The notes under the pieces: generated by a model | What the model was told of the DNA's origin: nothing | The model's input: only the letters and a program-made list of their open reading frames with translations | The model's database searches: none | From: Nymphaea colorata | Lineage: Eukaryota; Streptophyta; Magnoliopsida; Nymphaeales; Nymphaeaceae | DNA length: 64,000 nt | Assembly (NCBI RefSeq): GCF_008831285.2 | Contig: NC_045144.1 | Location: 12,573,858 to 12,637,857, forward strand | Direction: 5' to 3' | Translations under genes and position numbers: made by a program | In this document: positions 1-10,042 of the stretch, piece after piece | How the letters are laid out: each line of letters begins with the position of its first letter | Position numbering within the stretch: position 1 is the first letter of the stretch

Positions 1-487
1 TCCACCAATCCATGGCATCACCTTTCAGCAGGTAAGTGCCATAGTTCACTTTGTCTTCCTCAGGCATCTTCAGAAGCACAAAGATGCGTTCAACTTCCTC
101 AATCCACTGTTTTGCCTTATCGTGACTGCACCCTCCTGAAAAGTTAGGCGGCTGCATCGCCATGAACTGTTGAAACGACACCGCTGATGCCTTCTCCTTA
201 AGTGGCACAGTGGTGTCTCTGGAAGGAGATGCATTACTCCTTTGGTTACTGACCATGGACTGCACAAGGGAGGTCAGTGTTTGCAACGTGGTCAGCAAAA
301 TAGACTGTTGATCCACAGGTGGAGTCTGCCTCAGTGGGGTTTGAGCACCCCCACCCAATTGGGCATACTGGTGCCCTGACGTACTGTCGTCGCGTGGGGT
401 ATGCGCATCAGAATGGGCCGGACTAGGCTCTCTCTGTGCCTCTGTGGACGGCCCAGCTCGCTTCTTACCCTTACGATGATATTCCAT
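1..487 (-). CDS. Ty3/gypsy retrotransposon Gag, N-terminal part (cut by window edge)
   Basis: An open frame runs from an ATG at 487 to the window edge, about 162 codons with no stop. Gag forms the virus-like particle that packages element RNA in the cytoplasm. The first ~100 residues are polar and low-complexity (Pro/Ser/Thr/Gln-rich). From about residue 110 the frame reads FMAMQPPNFSGG, then WIEEVERIF, then YLLKGDAMDWW, the characteristic start of the plant Retrotrans_gag domain. The start is the first ATG after the primer-binding site, 220 nt downstream of it. The rest of gag and all of pol lie left of the window. I see no frameshift or stop in this piece. The family call rests on motif recognition and is fairly sure. 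Confidence 0.82.
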   Translation of the reverse strand, partial: MEYHRKGKKRAGPSTEAQREPSPAHSDAHTPRDDSTSGHQYAQLGGGAQTPLRQTPPVDQQSILLTTLQTLTSLVQSMVSNQRSNASPSRDTTVPLKEKASAVSFQQFMAMQPPNFSGGCSHDKAKQWIEEVERIFVLLKMPEEDKVNYGTYLLKGDAMDWW

Positions 488-722
488 CTGTACAAACAAG
501 AACCTTAATCTCAAATCCAGTCTATGACTAATCTCACAAATCAAATCACAACGTGCATTAGCACGAAGTTCAAAACATAGATCACATTACGTACTTATAC
601 GTGAAAAAGCATAACCACAATAACAATCTAATCAAATGAATGCGTACCTGGGCAACACGGCTTCACAAATAGGCTTTAACTCACATCCATAGTGGGGTTT
701 GCCATGGCTCTGATACCAAAAC
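488..722 (-). promoter_or_regulatory. Gypsy leader with tRNA-iMet primer-binding site (707-718)
   Basis: On the minus strand TGGTATCAGAGC lies at 718-707. It is the standard plant complement to the 3' end of initiator tRNA-Met, which primes minus-strand DNA synthesis. A 4-nt spacer (GTTT) separates it from the LTR end at 723. The ~220 nt between this site and the gag ATG form the untranslated leader. Confidence 0.85.
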
Positions 723-3700
723 TGTCACACCCCGACCTTTTTGACACTCAAACATTTTTTTTTTTCTAACATCCAACATCGAGGTGTGACTACACAATAG
801 TTCAAAAAGGAATGAGCCAAGCAATTCAAAACAATGGGGCAAGCTTTCCATTATATAGCATTTCAATTCAATTGTACATTTGACAAAAATGCCCCAAAAT
901 CACAACATCGATGCCTCATCAAAACAAGGCATCAGTAAAAACCAAAAACCCGACGCGCCGGCACTACAAGAACAAAACAAAACCCAAAACCTCCCCAGTA
1001 GGACGTGAGTGTAGCCATCTGCTCAGCCTGCTGCCCCGGGTACACCAAAACCTGAAAAAAGGAAACAACTGAAGGCTTAGCCTTCGCAGTATGGCAACAA
1101 GCCAGGAAAAGTCCAAGCCCTCTTAGGTCGGGCTCAGTACACAAACAAACATCAGAACAATCTATCATTATGTCGTGTCAAGACACGACATGCAGACGCC
1201 ACTCAATGGCTACAATAACATAATTTCAATCACATGCAAGGCATCATCAACATGTCACTTGCATTCATAAGCACAACAGTCACATGCACAACAATCCTAT
1301 ATATTTCAATCACATACATTGCAGTTTCATTACTATCAGTGAATTTACAGTTCCTGTGGGTGCAAACACAGGCACGTGCACACCGCGGGCGGCCCACAGC
1401 CGAGAGACAACCCCCGTGGTGGCCCAGAACAGTATGGATCCATCTATCCGCTGCAGCGGTAGAGCACTCATCCATGGATGTGTGAATTCCAAGGAGAGAT
1501 ACTCAGCCTTCCCTAGGACACCCAGGTTGGGAAGGCGGGAGCCTACGCTCCAAGCACATCACACAACAGTACCCTGGGGCCTTGCACCGCCTGCGCTCCG
1601 AACAGGCGAGACCAGTGGCGAAAGTGGGACAACTCCCATATACATAGTCACATCCCACTGGCCTCTCATCTCTTATTCTTTCATTCTTATACTTATACTT
1701 GCACAAACACATTTAACTGGCTAGCTCCTGAGGTTGGTTCACTTCACGAGTGAACCCACACCTCCAATTGCCTCCACACGAGGGTTACACATAACCACAA
1801 CAGTTTTGGCTAGCCGTCATAACAATATGGGCACAACTACCCACTGTGCAAACATTTGTATCATTGCCCGCGGCAATGGGTATTCAATAAACATAACATT
1901 CACATTCATCATCATAACAATCACATCTTTGAAAACTTAGCCAAACCACAGAAAGTAGTCTCAATCTGTGGTGGGCTCGTAGCTGTCCTATGCAGTTATC
2001 ATGCTAGAATGCTTTCTAATGCACAATTGGGGTCGAGGAGACACTCGACTCGATACCCCGCCTCATCTGTCCTAAACAGTTATCAATTCTAGCATGCACA
2101 TGCAATGCGTAACATTATCAAAACAATTACTATAAGCCTTTCAAAACAATTCATATCATATATCAATTTATGTACATGCATACACATATTCATTCACGGA
2201 ACACTCAATCAATTCATATCACAAATCCTAGGATCCCATGATCCTAGGAACACACATTCATTCACTTGCCCAGGCAGGGATTTGCCTGGAATGTCGCCAT
2301 ACCTGGGGCGCGTTCACAAGAATCTTCCAAAATGCCTCGAGCTTCGAATCCGGTAGCTCAAGGTCGACGGGTTGTACCCGGTGTACCTGTAGACACAAAC
2401 ACAAGATAAGATTCCTACTACTTACCTCAACAATTCAAACAAAAACAAAACAAAATCATTGAGGCACGTGTCATCGCCTCAAGAGGGTGTCGACGGGTAG
2501 TGTCGACCCACAAGTTCTCCAATAGGGTCACTTCCCACTCCTAGCCGTGCCAATAGATGCCAAAACTCAAAGCCATCAATCCGTCTATCACTAACGCCTT
2601 TCTCAAAATTCCCTTTTTCTTAAATCAAGGCGTCTACCCCAAAGATACTTCCAACTTATGTACGTTATCCCTATTTAACTCCAAGATGCACCCGTTCACA
2701 AAAACGCGTGCTACAGGCTCACTAAAACGGTCCTAAATCTTCCCCACAACCTCACAAACTCTACCATGTCTCCCCTAATGCTTCGAAAATTAATCTATCA
2801 TGCTTAAATGATCATCCAAAATATGAATCTTCGCTTCCCAACATAATCGCAAGCTTTCCCCAAAAACGAAATCACTAACATGTGTTCCAAATAATCAATT
2901 CAAAGCTCTAGCATGCTCAACCAATAATTATGAGCGTTCCAAAGAGAAATATATCATAAAATAGGTTCAATTTCGCCTTGCTCACCCCGATTGAAGGTCT
3001 AAACTGCTGTAATCCTCCCGGCAGCCACCTCACGCGTCCAAGTGGTCCCCAAACGGCTAAAATCCTCCAATGCCGCCACTACCAAGGCCTTCTCTAATTG
3101 CTGTTACGAGGGGGAAGACAAATCCCCAAGCTGAAAACGGACCCAACAGTGATAGCATAGTGAAAATCAGTGAGAGAAAGTGCTTGATTGGAGAAAAATA
3201 GAAAACGAGCAGAAAATGGGGAGAGGGTTCGGTCAAAAGGGGAAAAGAAGGCAGTGAGGGGAGGGGACGGGAGAGAAGAGAGAGACGGTGGAGAGTGAGA
3301 CGAGTGACAGTGGGAGAGGGAGAGTCGTTCGGTCGAGAGGGGAGACGAGAGACAGTGGGAGAGGGAGGGTCGTTCGGTGGAGAGGGGAGACGAGAGACAG
3401 TGGGAGAGGGAGAAGGGAAAGAAAACGGGAAGGAGAAGAAAAGAGAAGAGAGGAAGAGGCAGGGGACGACAGGGTTCACCTCAACGCCGCCGTCGTCGCC
3501 GCCGCCGCCGCCGTCGCCGCCGCCGCCGCCGTCGCCGCCGCCGCCGTCGCCGCCGTCGCCGCCGCCGTCGCCGCCGCCGCCGTCGCCGCCGTCGCCGCCG
3601 CCTTCTTCCCTGAGCTCCGGTCGTGGGTAAGGAAGAGACGGTAAGAGGAAAGCGAAGGAGAAGAGAATGCGAGGGAGGAGGGACAGCGTCGGGCTCCTCT

Positions 3701-3767
3701 CGCGTGGGGCTAGGGTCCGGGTCTGGACCCTGACCCGACCCGCTCCGCCCAAACGCCGCGCGTTACA
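723..3767 (-). mobile_element. Probable 5' LTR of the gypsy element (about 3.0 kb)
   Basis: Next to the primer site the sequence begins TGTCACACCCCG on the + strand and plausibly ends CGCGCGTTACA at 3767. On the minus strand this gives TGTAACGCG at the start and GGTGTGACA at the end, the short TG...CA inverted ends of an LTR. The length suits Del/Tekay-like gypsy LTRs. The 3767 boundary is inferred because the partner LTR and target duplication lie outside the window. The part at 3057-3750 is purine-rich on the + strand and holds a (CCG)n tract. Open frames through it (up to 231 codons) are low-complexity and not credible genes. Confidence 0.6.
3485..3602. repeat. (CCG/CGTCGC)n trinucleotide tract inside the gypsy LTR
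   Basis: About 118 bp built almost only of CCG and GTC-type triplets. It yields poly-Pro, poly-Arg or poly-Gly/Asp translations depending on frame. It lies about 165-285 bp inside the outer (promoter) end of the inferred LTR. Confidence 0.9.
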
Positions 3768-4119
3768 TAGTCAACGTAAACTGCCACAAAAAAAAAATCA
3801 TAAAGAGCAGTCCTCCACTTGGCTGCCTTGATCATAGACCACATCAACCCATAAGAGTCCAGACGACTGGAGTCTATTCACGCATACTTCCTAGCGTGAA
3901 TAGACTCCTCCACCTAGTTCCATTGCTGGAAATAAGTCAACAAGAACAGATGAGAAGAGAAGAAGGAAGAGACAGAAGAAGAGGAAGGAGAACAGGATGG
4001 TGGAAGAGATAGCCTGAGAAGGAGAAGGAGGGTCGCCGGCTGTTCACGTCACGTCGCCAGATTCACGGACGTCTGCAGCCTATCGCCGGTTGTTCAAGTT
4101 GCGTCGCCAGTCACGTCCC
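3768..4119 (-). mobile_element. Leader of a Ty1/copia element, interrupted by the gypsy insertion
   Basis: Immediately downstream (minus strand) of a tRNA-iMet primer site is a 5' untranslated leader resembling that of the copia copy at 55014, with CGGCGAC-rich stretches and pyrimidine runs. No gag ATG is reached before the inferred gypsy LTR edge at 3767. The simplest reading is that the gypsy element inserted into this leader and the rest of the copia element continues left of the window. Confidence 0.6.
3869..3908 (-). promoter_or_regulatory. 15-bp perfect stem-loop in the copia leader
   Basis: Arms 3869-3883 and 3894-3908 are perfectly complementary (15 bp), with a 10-nt loop. On the element's RNA (minus) strand the loop reads TAGGAAGTAT. 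The hairpin begins about 210 nt downstream of the primer site. Equivalent hairpins occur in two other copia leaders of the window (48025-48067 and 55391-55432). A packaging, dimerisation or translation-control role is inference only. Confidence 0.75.
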
Positions 4120-4131
4120 GCTCTGATACCA
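4120..4131 (-). promoter_or_regulatory. Copia primer-binding site (tRNA-iMet)
   Basis: TGGTATCAGAGC on the minus strand, directly abutting the LTR at 4132, the usual copia arrangement. Confidence 0.88.
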
Positions 4132-4362
4132 TGTTGCAGTCTTGAAACGTGGAGAGAGAGAGAGAGAGGGCTGAAGACGTGAGAGTTGAGAAGAAAAGAA
4201 CTCATTCAATTCACTAACCCTAATCTCTATTATAAAGAGATTAGGGTAGAAAGGAGATTTACAAATTACATCAATCTAAAATAAAGAAAATATTAAAGAA
4301 ATCTTATAACTCTTTAATATTACAAAGAACCACCTAGAAACATAAAGATTCTTATTTCAACA
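4132..4362 (-). mobile_element. 5' LTR of the left copia element (231 bp)
   Basis: It begins TGTTGCAG and ends TTCAACA on the + strand (TGTTGAAA...CTGCAACA on the element strand). It is bounded by the primer site on one side, and the outer end is chosen at the TG/CA terminus. Inside is a 12-bp palindrome (4217-4247, arms ACCCTAATCTCT), shared with the LTRs at 55014 and 60129, and a GA tract near the U5 end. The target duplication cannot be checked because the other LTR is outside the window. Confidence 0.72.
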
Positions 4363-5221
4363 ATCTAAACAAAACAAAGAAGCAAAAGATGATAAAATAA
4401 CTTAATGAAAAACAAACAACAACAATCAAAAGTGAAAGCCTTAGAACAGCATGCACAAATTGGGGCAAATCAGTGGGAAATAGGTCAACACAAAAAAAAA
4501 TGAACACGATATTAAGCATGAAAACATTCGTAAGAAACAAAAAAAAACATGAAAGATTTGTAAAACACAAACCCAATTACCCAAAGTCGAAATCACTGAT
4601 TTAGGTTGCTGTCACTGGTTAATGCTCACCGCTACACCCACCAGTCTTCGTTGAATGCCTGAGGTCGCATTGAATGAAGGAGGGCTCACTGCTGGAAAAA
4701 TCTGCTGCTCACCTGAGGCAAGGAGGTGCTCACTGCCCACACAGGAAAGGGTTAAACCCTAAACATGTGAGCCTTTTAAAACTTCAAACTGAAGTGAAAA
4801 AAGATGACAGGATTGTCCACGACGCATGCTGACCGCACCGACTCGTCGTAGACATGAGTCGGGTGCGTGTCGAAAAATGGACAGATTTAGACCCGTGCGG
4901 CTGACAGCACTAGACTCGGCTGGAGCTGCGTCCGAGGCGAATCCGCCCACTCCTACATGCGTGTCACGTCAACATGTGTGCGGGTGCCTAACACACACTC
5001 AGGTGACTTAGCTTGTCAGCTTGAATGCCTATTTATCAATTCTACAACAATAGGTTCATGACTGCAAATTCATTTCTTATCGGATCACTTTAAACAAATA
5101 TTTTTTTTGTTTGGAATAGTGTAATTGAGTTATGAGAAAATGAGTGACCAAACCTGAAGAGTCTAGATACTAAGAATTGTTAAAAAAGGTGTCTCCCCAA
5201 GACGAATGATGCAAAAAATTG
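4363..5221. other. Interelement spacer, no gene seen
   Basis: 859 bp of unique-looking, partly AT-rich sequence between two copia elements. Frames up to 74 codons occur on both strands without recognisable motifs. If the dehydratase gene is intact, this is part of one of its upstream introns or flanks. Confidence 0.5.
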
Positions 5222-5226
5222 GAAAT

Positions 5227-5478
5227 TGTAGAAACACGAACAAGAAGAGGAAGAGAAACAACAATCACGTAATGTGGAAAACCCTCAACAAGAGGGAAAA
5301 AACCACGAATGAGGAGGAGCCGGTGCCCACTAGCCGCCAGACTCTCTCTCTCCTTAGTCTTTCATTCACACCTTAAGGATTAGGGTTACACGACTTAAAT
5401 AATGCCCAACAAGGGCTACAAGCTGGATCGGATTCGGATCCGAACCCGGTCCCGAGACCCATCTAACATACTTCAACA
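5227..5478 (-). repeat. 3' LTR of the gag-less copia element
   Basis: 252 bp, TG...CA. It differs from the 5' copy by three substitutions and lacks 3 bp near position 5270. On the element strand the first two codons of the LTR (TGT TGA) supply the last residue and the stop codon of pol. Confidence 0.93.
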
Positions 5479-8400
5479 CTCCCCTTCAAGTTGGGCATAC
5501 ATATCAAACATGCCCAACTTGGATACATTTCTCTCAAATGAAGTTGAAGATAGAGCTTTCGTCAGAACATCAGCGGTTTGGTCTTCAGACTTCATGTAAG
5601 GAAGTACAAGTTCTTTAGCATCAATTCTCTCTCGAATGAAATGCCGGTCAATCTCAACATGCTTTGTTCTGTCATGAAGCACAGGGTTGTTGGCCAAGTT
5701 AATTGCGGACTTGTTATCGCAATACATCTTCATTGGTTCTTCAACCTTTATACCAATATCAGTCAACAATACTTTCAACCACAAAAGCTCAGAAACTCCC
5801 ATAGCAACAGCTCTGTATTCTGCTTCAGCACTGGAACGCGAACAAACATCTTGCCTTTTACTTCTCCACACTATGAGATTCCCTCCCAAATAAATACAAT
5901 AGCCAGAGGTGGACCTCCTAGTGTCAATACAGCCTGCCCAGTCTGCATCTGAATAACCTTCAATCCCAAGAGTGTCTTGCTTGACATATAAGAGACCTTT
6001 GCCAGGATTCCTCTTCAGGTAGCACAAGATCCTGTCAACAACCTTCAAGTGGGCATCCGTGGGAGCATGCATGAACTGGCTCATCACATTCACAGCAAAG
6101 GTAATATCAGGTCTAGTGAGAATAAGATAAATTAACTTCCCTACAAGACATTGATATCTTCTTTTTGCCTCTTCACAGAGTGGCTCCCCGTCTCTAAGAC
6201 TTAGCTTATGGCCAGCATCTAGAGGAGTAGAAGCTGGTCTACACCCTAGTTTCCCAGTCTCCTTTAACAAATCTAGAGTGTACTTCCGTTGATTTAGCAC
6301 AAGGCTAGTCCCAGACCTAGCAATTTCTATGCCAAGGAAGTATTTCAACTTACCAAGGTCCTTAATATCAAACTCGATCGCCAGTTTCTTTAACTTCATT
6401 ATTTCATTTTCATCATCACCTGTGACAATCATATCATCAACATATACCAACAAAATAGTAACCTTTTGCTCATTTCTCTTCACAAAGAGTGTATGATCTC
6501 CATTCCCTTGATGGTATCCACATTGTCTCATGACAAGTCTGAGTCGTTCAAACCATGCTCGAGGAGATTGCTTGAGCCCATATAAAGCTTTCTTTAGCTT
6601 GCAACATTTTCCAGGTTCTTCATATCCTGGAGGCATACACATATATACTTCCTCTTCAAGGTCTCCATTGAGAAATGTGTTCTTGACATCAAGTTGGTAC
6701 ATCTTCCACTCCTTCATCACAGCTAAAGAGATAATGACTCTGACAGTCTTCATCTTCGCAACAGGAGCAAAGGTCTCCAAATAATCAATCCCGTATTTCT
6801 GACTAAACCCCTTGGCCACAAGACGAGTTTTGTATCTTTCAACACTCCCATCTGGTTTGTACTTGATGGTGTAGACCCACTTAGATCCAACCAAGTGAGC
6901 CGCCTCAGGAATCTTTACAACTTCCCCTGTCATGTTTCTTCGCAAGGCTTCCATCTCTTCTTGCATTGCATAAGTCCACTTATGATCACTCTGAGCCTCA
7001 GCAACATTCCTGGGAATCATAGTCAAAGAAAGAGAAGATACAAAGCATTTGTAGTCTTTGCTCAGTCTAGAATATGAAACAAAGTTACCAATAGGATGTT
7101 GAGTACATGACCTGACACCCTTTCGCAGGGCGATGGGAAGCTCTTCACTAGCAGCAACAGTCTGAATCTCTTCTTCAACAGGTTGCTTCTGCGCACGACT
7201 TGGGTCATCCAGGGAAGGACTAATTGGATTGGGAGTAGAATTCTCACCACCTGTCATCTCATCTGTACAAACTCTTCGCCTAGAGTAAACTTGCCCAAAT
7301 AGACGATTGCACTTCTCTTCTGCCTCAGTGGAACACTCTCCATTTTTCTCCTGTTCATGCACCTCACTAGATGGACCATTTTTCTCCTGTTCATGCACCT
7401 CACTAGATGGACCAACGGAGTCCCGCCTGTAGTCCAAAAAATCTGTAAACTGAATTTCCTGACTCAGAGAATACTCTTCCTGTGACATAGAGTACTCCCC
7501 CTGAAGAGGATTCTCACCAAAATAGGAAACATGTTCAAGGAAAGTGACATCTTTGGTAACATAGGCCCGACCAGTGGAAGGGTCTCGACACTTGTACCCT
7601 TTTTGAGTGGGAGAATACCCTAAAAAAATGCCCTTAATGGATCTTGGATCAAGTTTTTTAATGTGAGGACTATGATTGTGAATAAAGCAAACACAACCAA
7701 AAGCTCTGAGTGGAAGAGAGAAAGGTTCACGACTCCCCGGTAACAGAGAGTGAAGCGTCTTCCCATTCAACACACGACTAGGCAACCGGTTTATAAGATA
7801 CGCACTAGTCAGCACAGCATCCTCCCAATACTTTTTTGGAACATGACGTTGAAAAAGAAGAGCTCGAGTCATATTCAATAACTGACGATTTTTTCGTTCA
7901 GCAACTCCATTTTGAGGAGGGGTATAACTACAGGAAGTCTCATGAACAATTCCTTTTTTTTGAAAGAAGCTATCAACAGACTGGCACATGTACTCTCGAG
8001 CATTGTCAGATCGAAATGTCTTAATAGATGCTCTATATTGAGTTTCCACATAAGCAATGAAAGTCTCTATGACAGTAGGAACTTCACTACAGTCTTTCAG
8101 CAAGTAGACAATAGTGTTACGAGAATAATCATCTATAAAGGTGATAAAATATTGAAAACCATGACAAGAAGGAATCCCTGTAGGCCCCCACACATCAGAA
8201 TGAATCATGGCAAATATCTCATTAGACCGATGGCTAGACAAAGGGTATGAAGCCCTAACATGTTTGGCCAGGTGACAAACATCACAAGACACCATAGTCA
8301 TATCTAACCCGGAACATATATCAGGAAACAACTGTCTAAGAAGGCCAAAAGGCAAGTGTCCAAGGCGCTCATGCCAACGTAGAAGCAACTGAAGGGAGTC

Positions 8401-8844
8401 CTCTCTATTCTTCGTGGCTTGGCTGACTGCCGTCATGAGAGTCGGAGCAGCACGCATAGGTAAACGATAGAGCCCGTCAGAAGCTAGACCAATCCCAATC
8501 ATCTTCCCTATCACCAAGTCCTGCATAACACAGCGATCAGCGGAAAATATAAGTTCGCAATTTAACTCCTTCGTGATCTTGCTAACCGACAAGAGATTCA
8601 AGGGAATATGAGGAACATGTAGAGCATTGTGGACTAAGAACTTGTTCAAAAGTGGGAGACTCCCTTTTCCAGCCACAGAGATAGATGAACCATCGGCAAG
8701 GGAAACAGGATCCTTTCCTGATGAAAGCTTATACCCATGAAAGACCTTAGGATCGCCGGTCATGTGGTGAGTAGCACCACTGTCAATGATCCACTCCCCC
8801 ATACGGCAATCCGCCATCACGTCTATAGATGAAGAAGCTACCAT
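5473..8844 (-). CDS. Copia Pol polyprotein (protease, integrase, RT, RNase H), intact frame
   Basis: Encodes the enzymes that process, reverse-transcribe and integrate the element. In order: aspartic protease (WIIDSGATHHMTG), the integrase zinc region (H-x-H then CDVC), the integrase core with HSDVWGP, FRSDNAREY and NGVAERKNRQLL, reverse transcriptase with LDVKNTFLNG and the catalytic YVDD, and RNase H with SDADWAG, SSAEAEYRA and CDNKSA. The frame stays open a little upstream (to 8919) but the first ATG is at 8844, about 20 codons before the protease motif. There is no zinc knuckle. A 12-residue unit (GPSSEVHEQEKN) is duplicated in tandem in the integrase-RT linker. The last residues are encoded by the polypurine tract, and the stop lies in the LTR. 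All catalytic motifs I can see are intact. Confidence 0.92.
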   Translation of the reverse strand: MVASSSIDVMADCRMGEWIIDSGATHHMTGDPKVFHGYKLSSGKDPVSLADGSSISVAGKGSLPLLNKFLVHNALHVPHIPLNLLSVSKITKELNCELIFSADRCVMQDLVIGKMIGIGLASDGLYRLPMRAAPTLMTAVSQATKNREDSLQLLLRWHERLGHLPFGLLRQLFPDICSGLDMTMVSCDVCHLAKHVRASYPLSSHRSNEIFAMIHSDVWGPTGIPSCHGFQYFITFIDDYSRNTIVYLLKDCSEVPTVIETFIAYVETQYRASIKTFRSDNAREYMCQSVDSFFQKKGIVHETSCSYTPPQNGVAERKNRQLLNMTRALLFQRHVPKKYWEDAVLTSAYLINRLPSRVLNGKTLHSLLPGSREPFSLPLRAFGCVCFIHNHSPHIKKLDPRSIKGIFLGYSPTQKGYKCRDPSTGRAYVTKDVTFLEHVSYFGENPLQGEYSMSQEEYSLSQEIQFTDFLDYRRDSVGPSSEVHEQEKNGPSSEVHEQEKNGECSTEAEEKCNRLFGQVYSRRRVCTDEMTGGENSTPNPISPSLDDPSRAQKQPVEEEIQTVAASEELPIALRKGVRSCTQHPIGNFVSYSRLSKDYKCFVSSLSLTMIPRNVAEAQSDHKWTYAMQEEMEALRRNMTGEVVKIPEAAHLVGSKWVYTIKYKPDGSVERYKTRLVAKGFSQKYGIDYLETFAPVAKMKTVRVIISLAVMKEWKMYQLDVKNTFLNGDLEEEVYMCMPPGYEEPGKCCKLKKALYGLKQSPRAWFERLRLVMRQCGYHQGNGDHTLFVKRNEQKVTILLVYVDDMIVTGDDENEIMKLKKLAIEFDIKDLGKLKYFLGIEIARSGTSLVLNQRKYTLDLLKETGKLGCRPASTPLDAGHKLSLRDGEPLCEEAKRRYQCLVGKLIYLILTRPDITFAVNVMSQFMHAPTDAHLKVVDRILCYLKRNPGKGLLYVKQDTLGIEGYSDADWAGCIDTRRSTSGYCIYLGGNLIVWRSKRQDVCSRSSAEAEYRAVAMGVSELLWLKVLLTDIGIKVEEPMKMYCDNKSAINLANNPVLHDRTKHVEIDRHFIRERIDAKELVLPYMKSEDQTADVLTKALSSTSFERNVSKLGMFDMYAQLEGEC

Positions 8845-9787
8845 AATCACAGATAGTCCAACAGGAGGCACGAGCAGCGATACAACAAGAGAGGCACCGG
8901 TGATAACGAAGAGCACCAACGGGCAGTAATATCCGGATTCCCAATCAACCCCAAGAGTGAACGGAATGTCGATTGGGGGAAACGATCGTCGATGTCGCTC
9001 GACGGAAGCGGTTCCTTCTCTCTCTCGGGCTGCAATCTCCCACGGGTAGAGGTTGCGTCACACGTTCTCCTTGCTGGAATCAAGATTCAAGAGGCAAAAC
9101 CCAGCAAGTATCAAGGTATAGAAGTGAATAGGAAATCAACTTCGAGATGAGGAAAGCCTTCACCCGTAAGACCAATTTAACCCCGGTCTTTTGTAAGGAA
9201 AGGGGGATGCGATCGCCGGAGCGCCGGCGGATGTTGAGGCAATCCTCAAGTTACGCTCCTCTCCTCCTTTACGTCCTCTACCAAGTCACGGACCAGCCAC
9301 CTCTTCTTGCACGGTGGGCGCCAAAAAAAAACAAGAAGATGGAATCAAAGATCAACCAAGCAATATATTGCAGGTAAGAAGCGGATGCACTTCACCGTAT
9401 TTGCAAAAGACCCCTAGGAAGTGACGTGAATAGGGGGAGGCAAGCCTAGGAAGCGCCTAAGCACGCATATCTTCCTTCTTCTCCGGGAAGCAAGACGATG
9501 GCGCAAAAAGGCAGTGGCACAAGGGACAACGGTGACGGCGACGGTCAACAACGCAAGAGCGACGCTGCAAGAGTGGCTGCAATGGCGATGGCGCAAAGGG
9601 TGACACCGGCGGCGGCGGAAACAACGATGGTGGTATTGGGTACAGCGGCGGCGACAGCGGCAGCGGCAGCAGCGGCGGTGGCTGCTGTAGCGGCGGCTGC
9701 AGTGTTGGCGGTGGTAGCGGTGAGAGATATTAGGGTTGGAACTTCACAACCCCTAAAAATTTCCCAAACTCGTCGGCTCTGATACCA
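8845..9787 (-). other. Shrunken leader where gag should be, with primer-binding site (9776-9787)
   Basis: TGGTATCAGAGC abuts the 5' LTR. The following ~0.9 kb has no frame resembling a copia Gag. A short segment near 9083-8920 reads RFPQSTF then LLGLIGN, which looks like the spacer between the Gag zinc knuckle and the protease, but it is out of frame with pol. At 9608-9720 is a GGC/GCN-rich tract giving only poly-Ala/Gly frames. The picture is an internal deletion of gag. Confidence 0.7.
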
Positions 9788-10042
9788 TGTAGAAACACGA
9801 ACAAGAAGAGGAAGAGAAACAACAATCACGATGTAACGTGGAAAACCCTCAACAAGAGGGAAAAAACCACGAATGAGGAGGAGCCGGTGCCCACTAGCCG
9901 CCAGACTCTCTCTCTCCTTAGTCTTTCATTCACACCTTAAGGATTAGGGTTACACGACTTAAATAATGCCCAACAAGGGCTACAAGCTGGATCGGATCCG
10001 GATCCGGACCCGGTCCCGAGACCCATCTAACATACTTCAACA
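9788..10042 (-). repeat. 5' LTR of the gag-less copia element
   Basis: 255 bp, starting TGTAGAAAC and ending TTCAACA on the + strand, followed by the GAAAT target duplication. Confidence 0.93.

Larger units (their letters stand above)
5227..10042 (-). mobile_element. Complete Ty1/copia retrotransposon lacking gag
   Basis: A full element with matching LTRs (5227-5478 and 9788-10042), flanked by the 5-bp target duplication GAAAT (5222-5226 and 10043-10047). The primer site (9776-9787) and polypurine tract (5479-5487) are both in place. By eye the LTRs differ by three substitutions plus one 3-bp indel, so insertion was recent. The 3.4-kb pol frame is uninterrupted, but only about 0.9 kb lies between the primer site and pol, and no gag domain is present. 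It lies antisense to the dehydratase gene, 830 bp upstream of the first exon visible in the window. Confidence 0.93.

Noticed and set aside
3057-3752. 231-codon minus frame and overlapping + frames (proline-, arginine-, alanine-rich)
   Set aside because: All come from the CCG tract and purine-rich flanks inside the gypsy LTR. Composition is low-complexity and several frames are open at once, as expected from the triplet repeat.
9498-9829. Alanine-rich frames on both strands in the copia leader
   Set aside because: They arise from the GCN tract. Gag-like features are absent on either strand.
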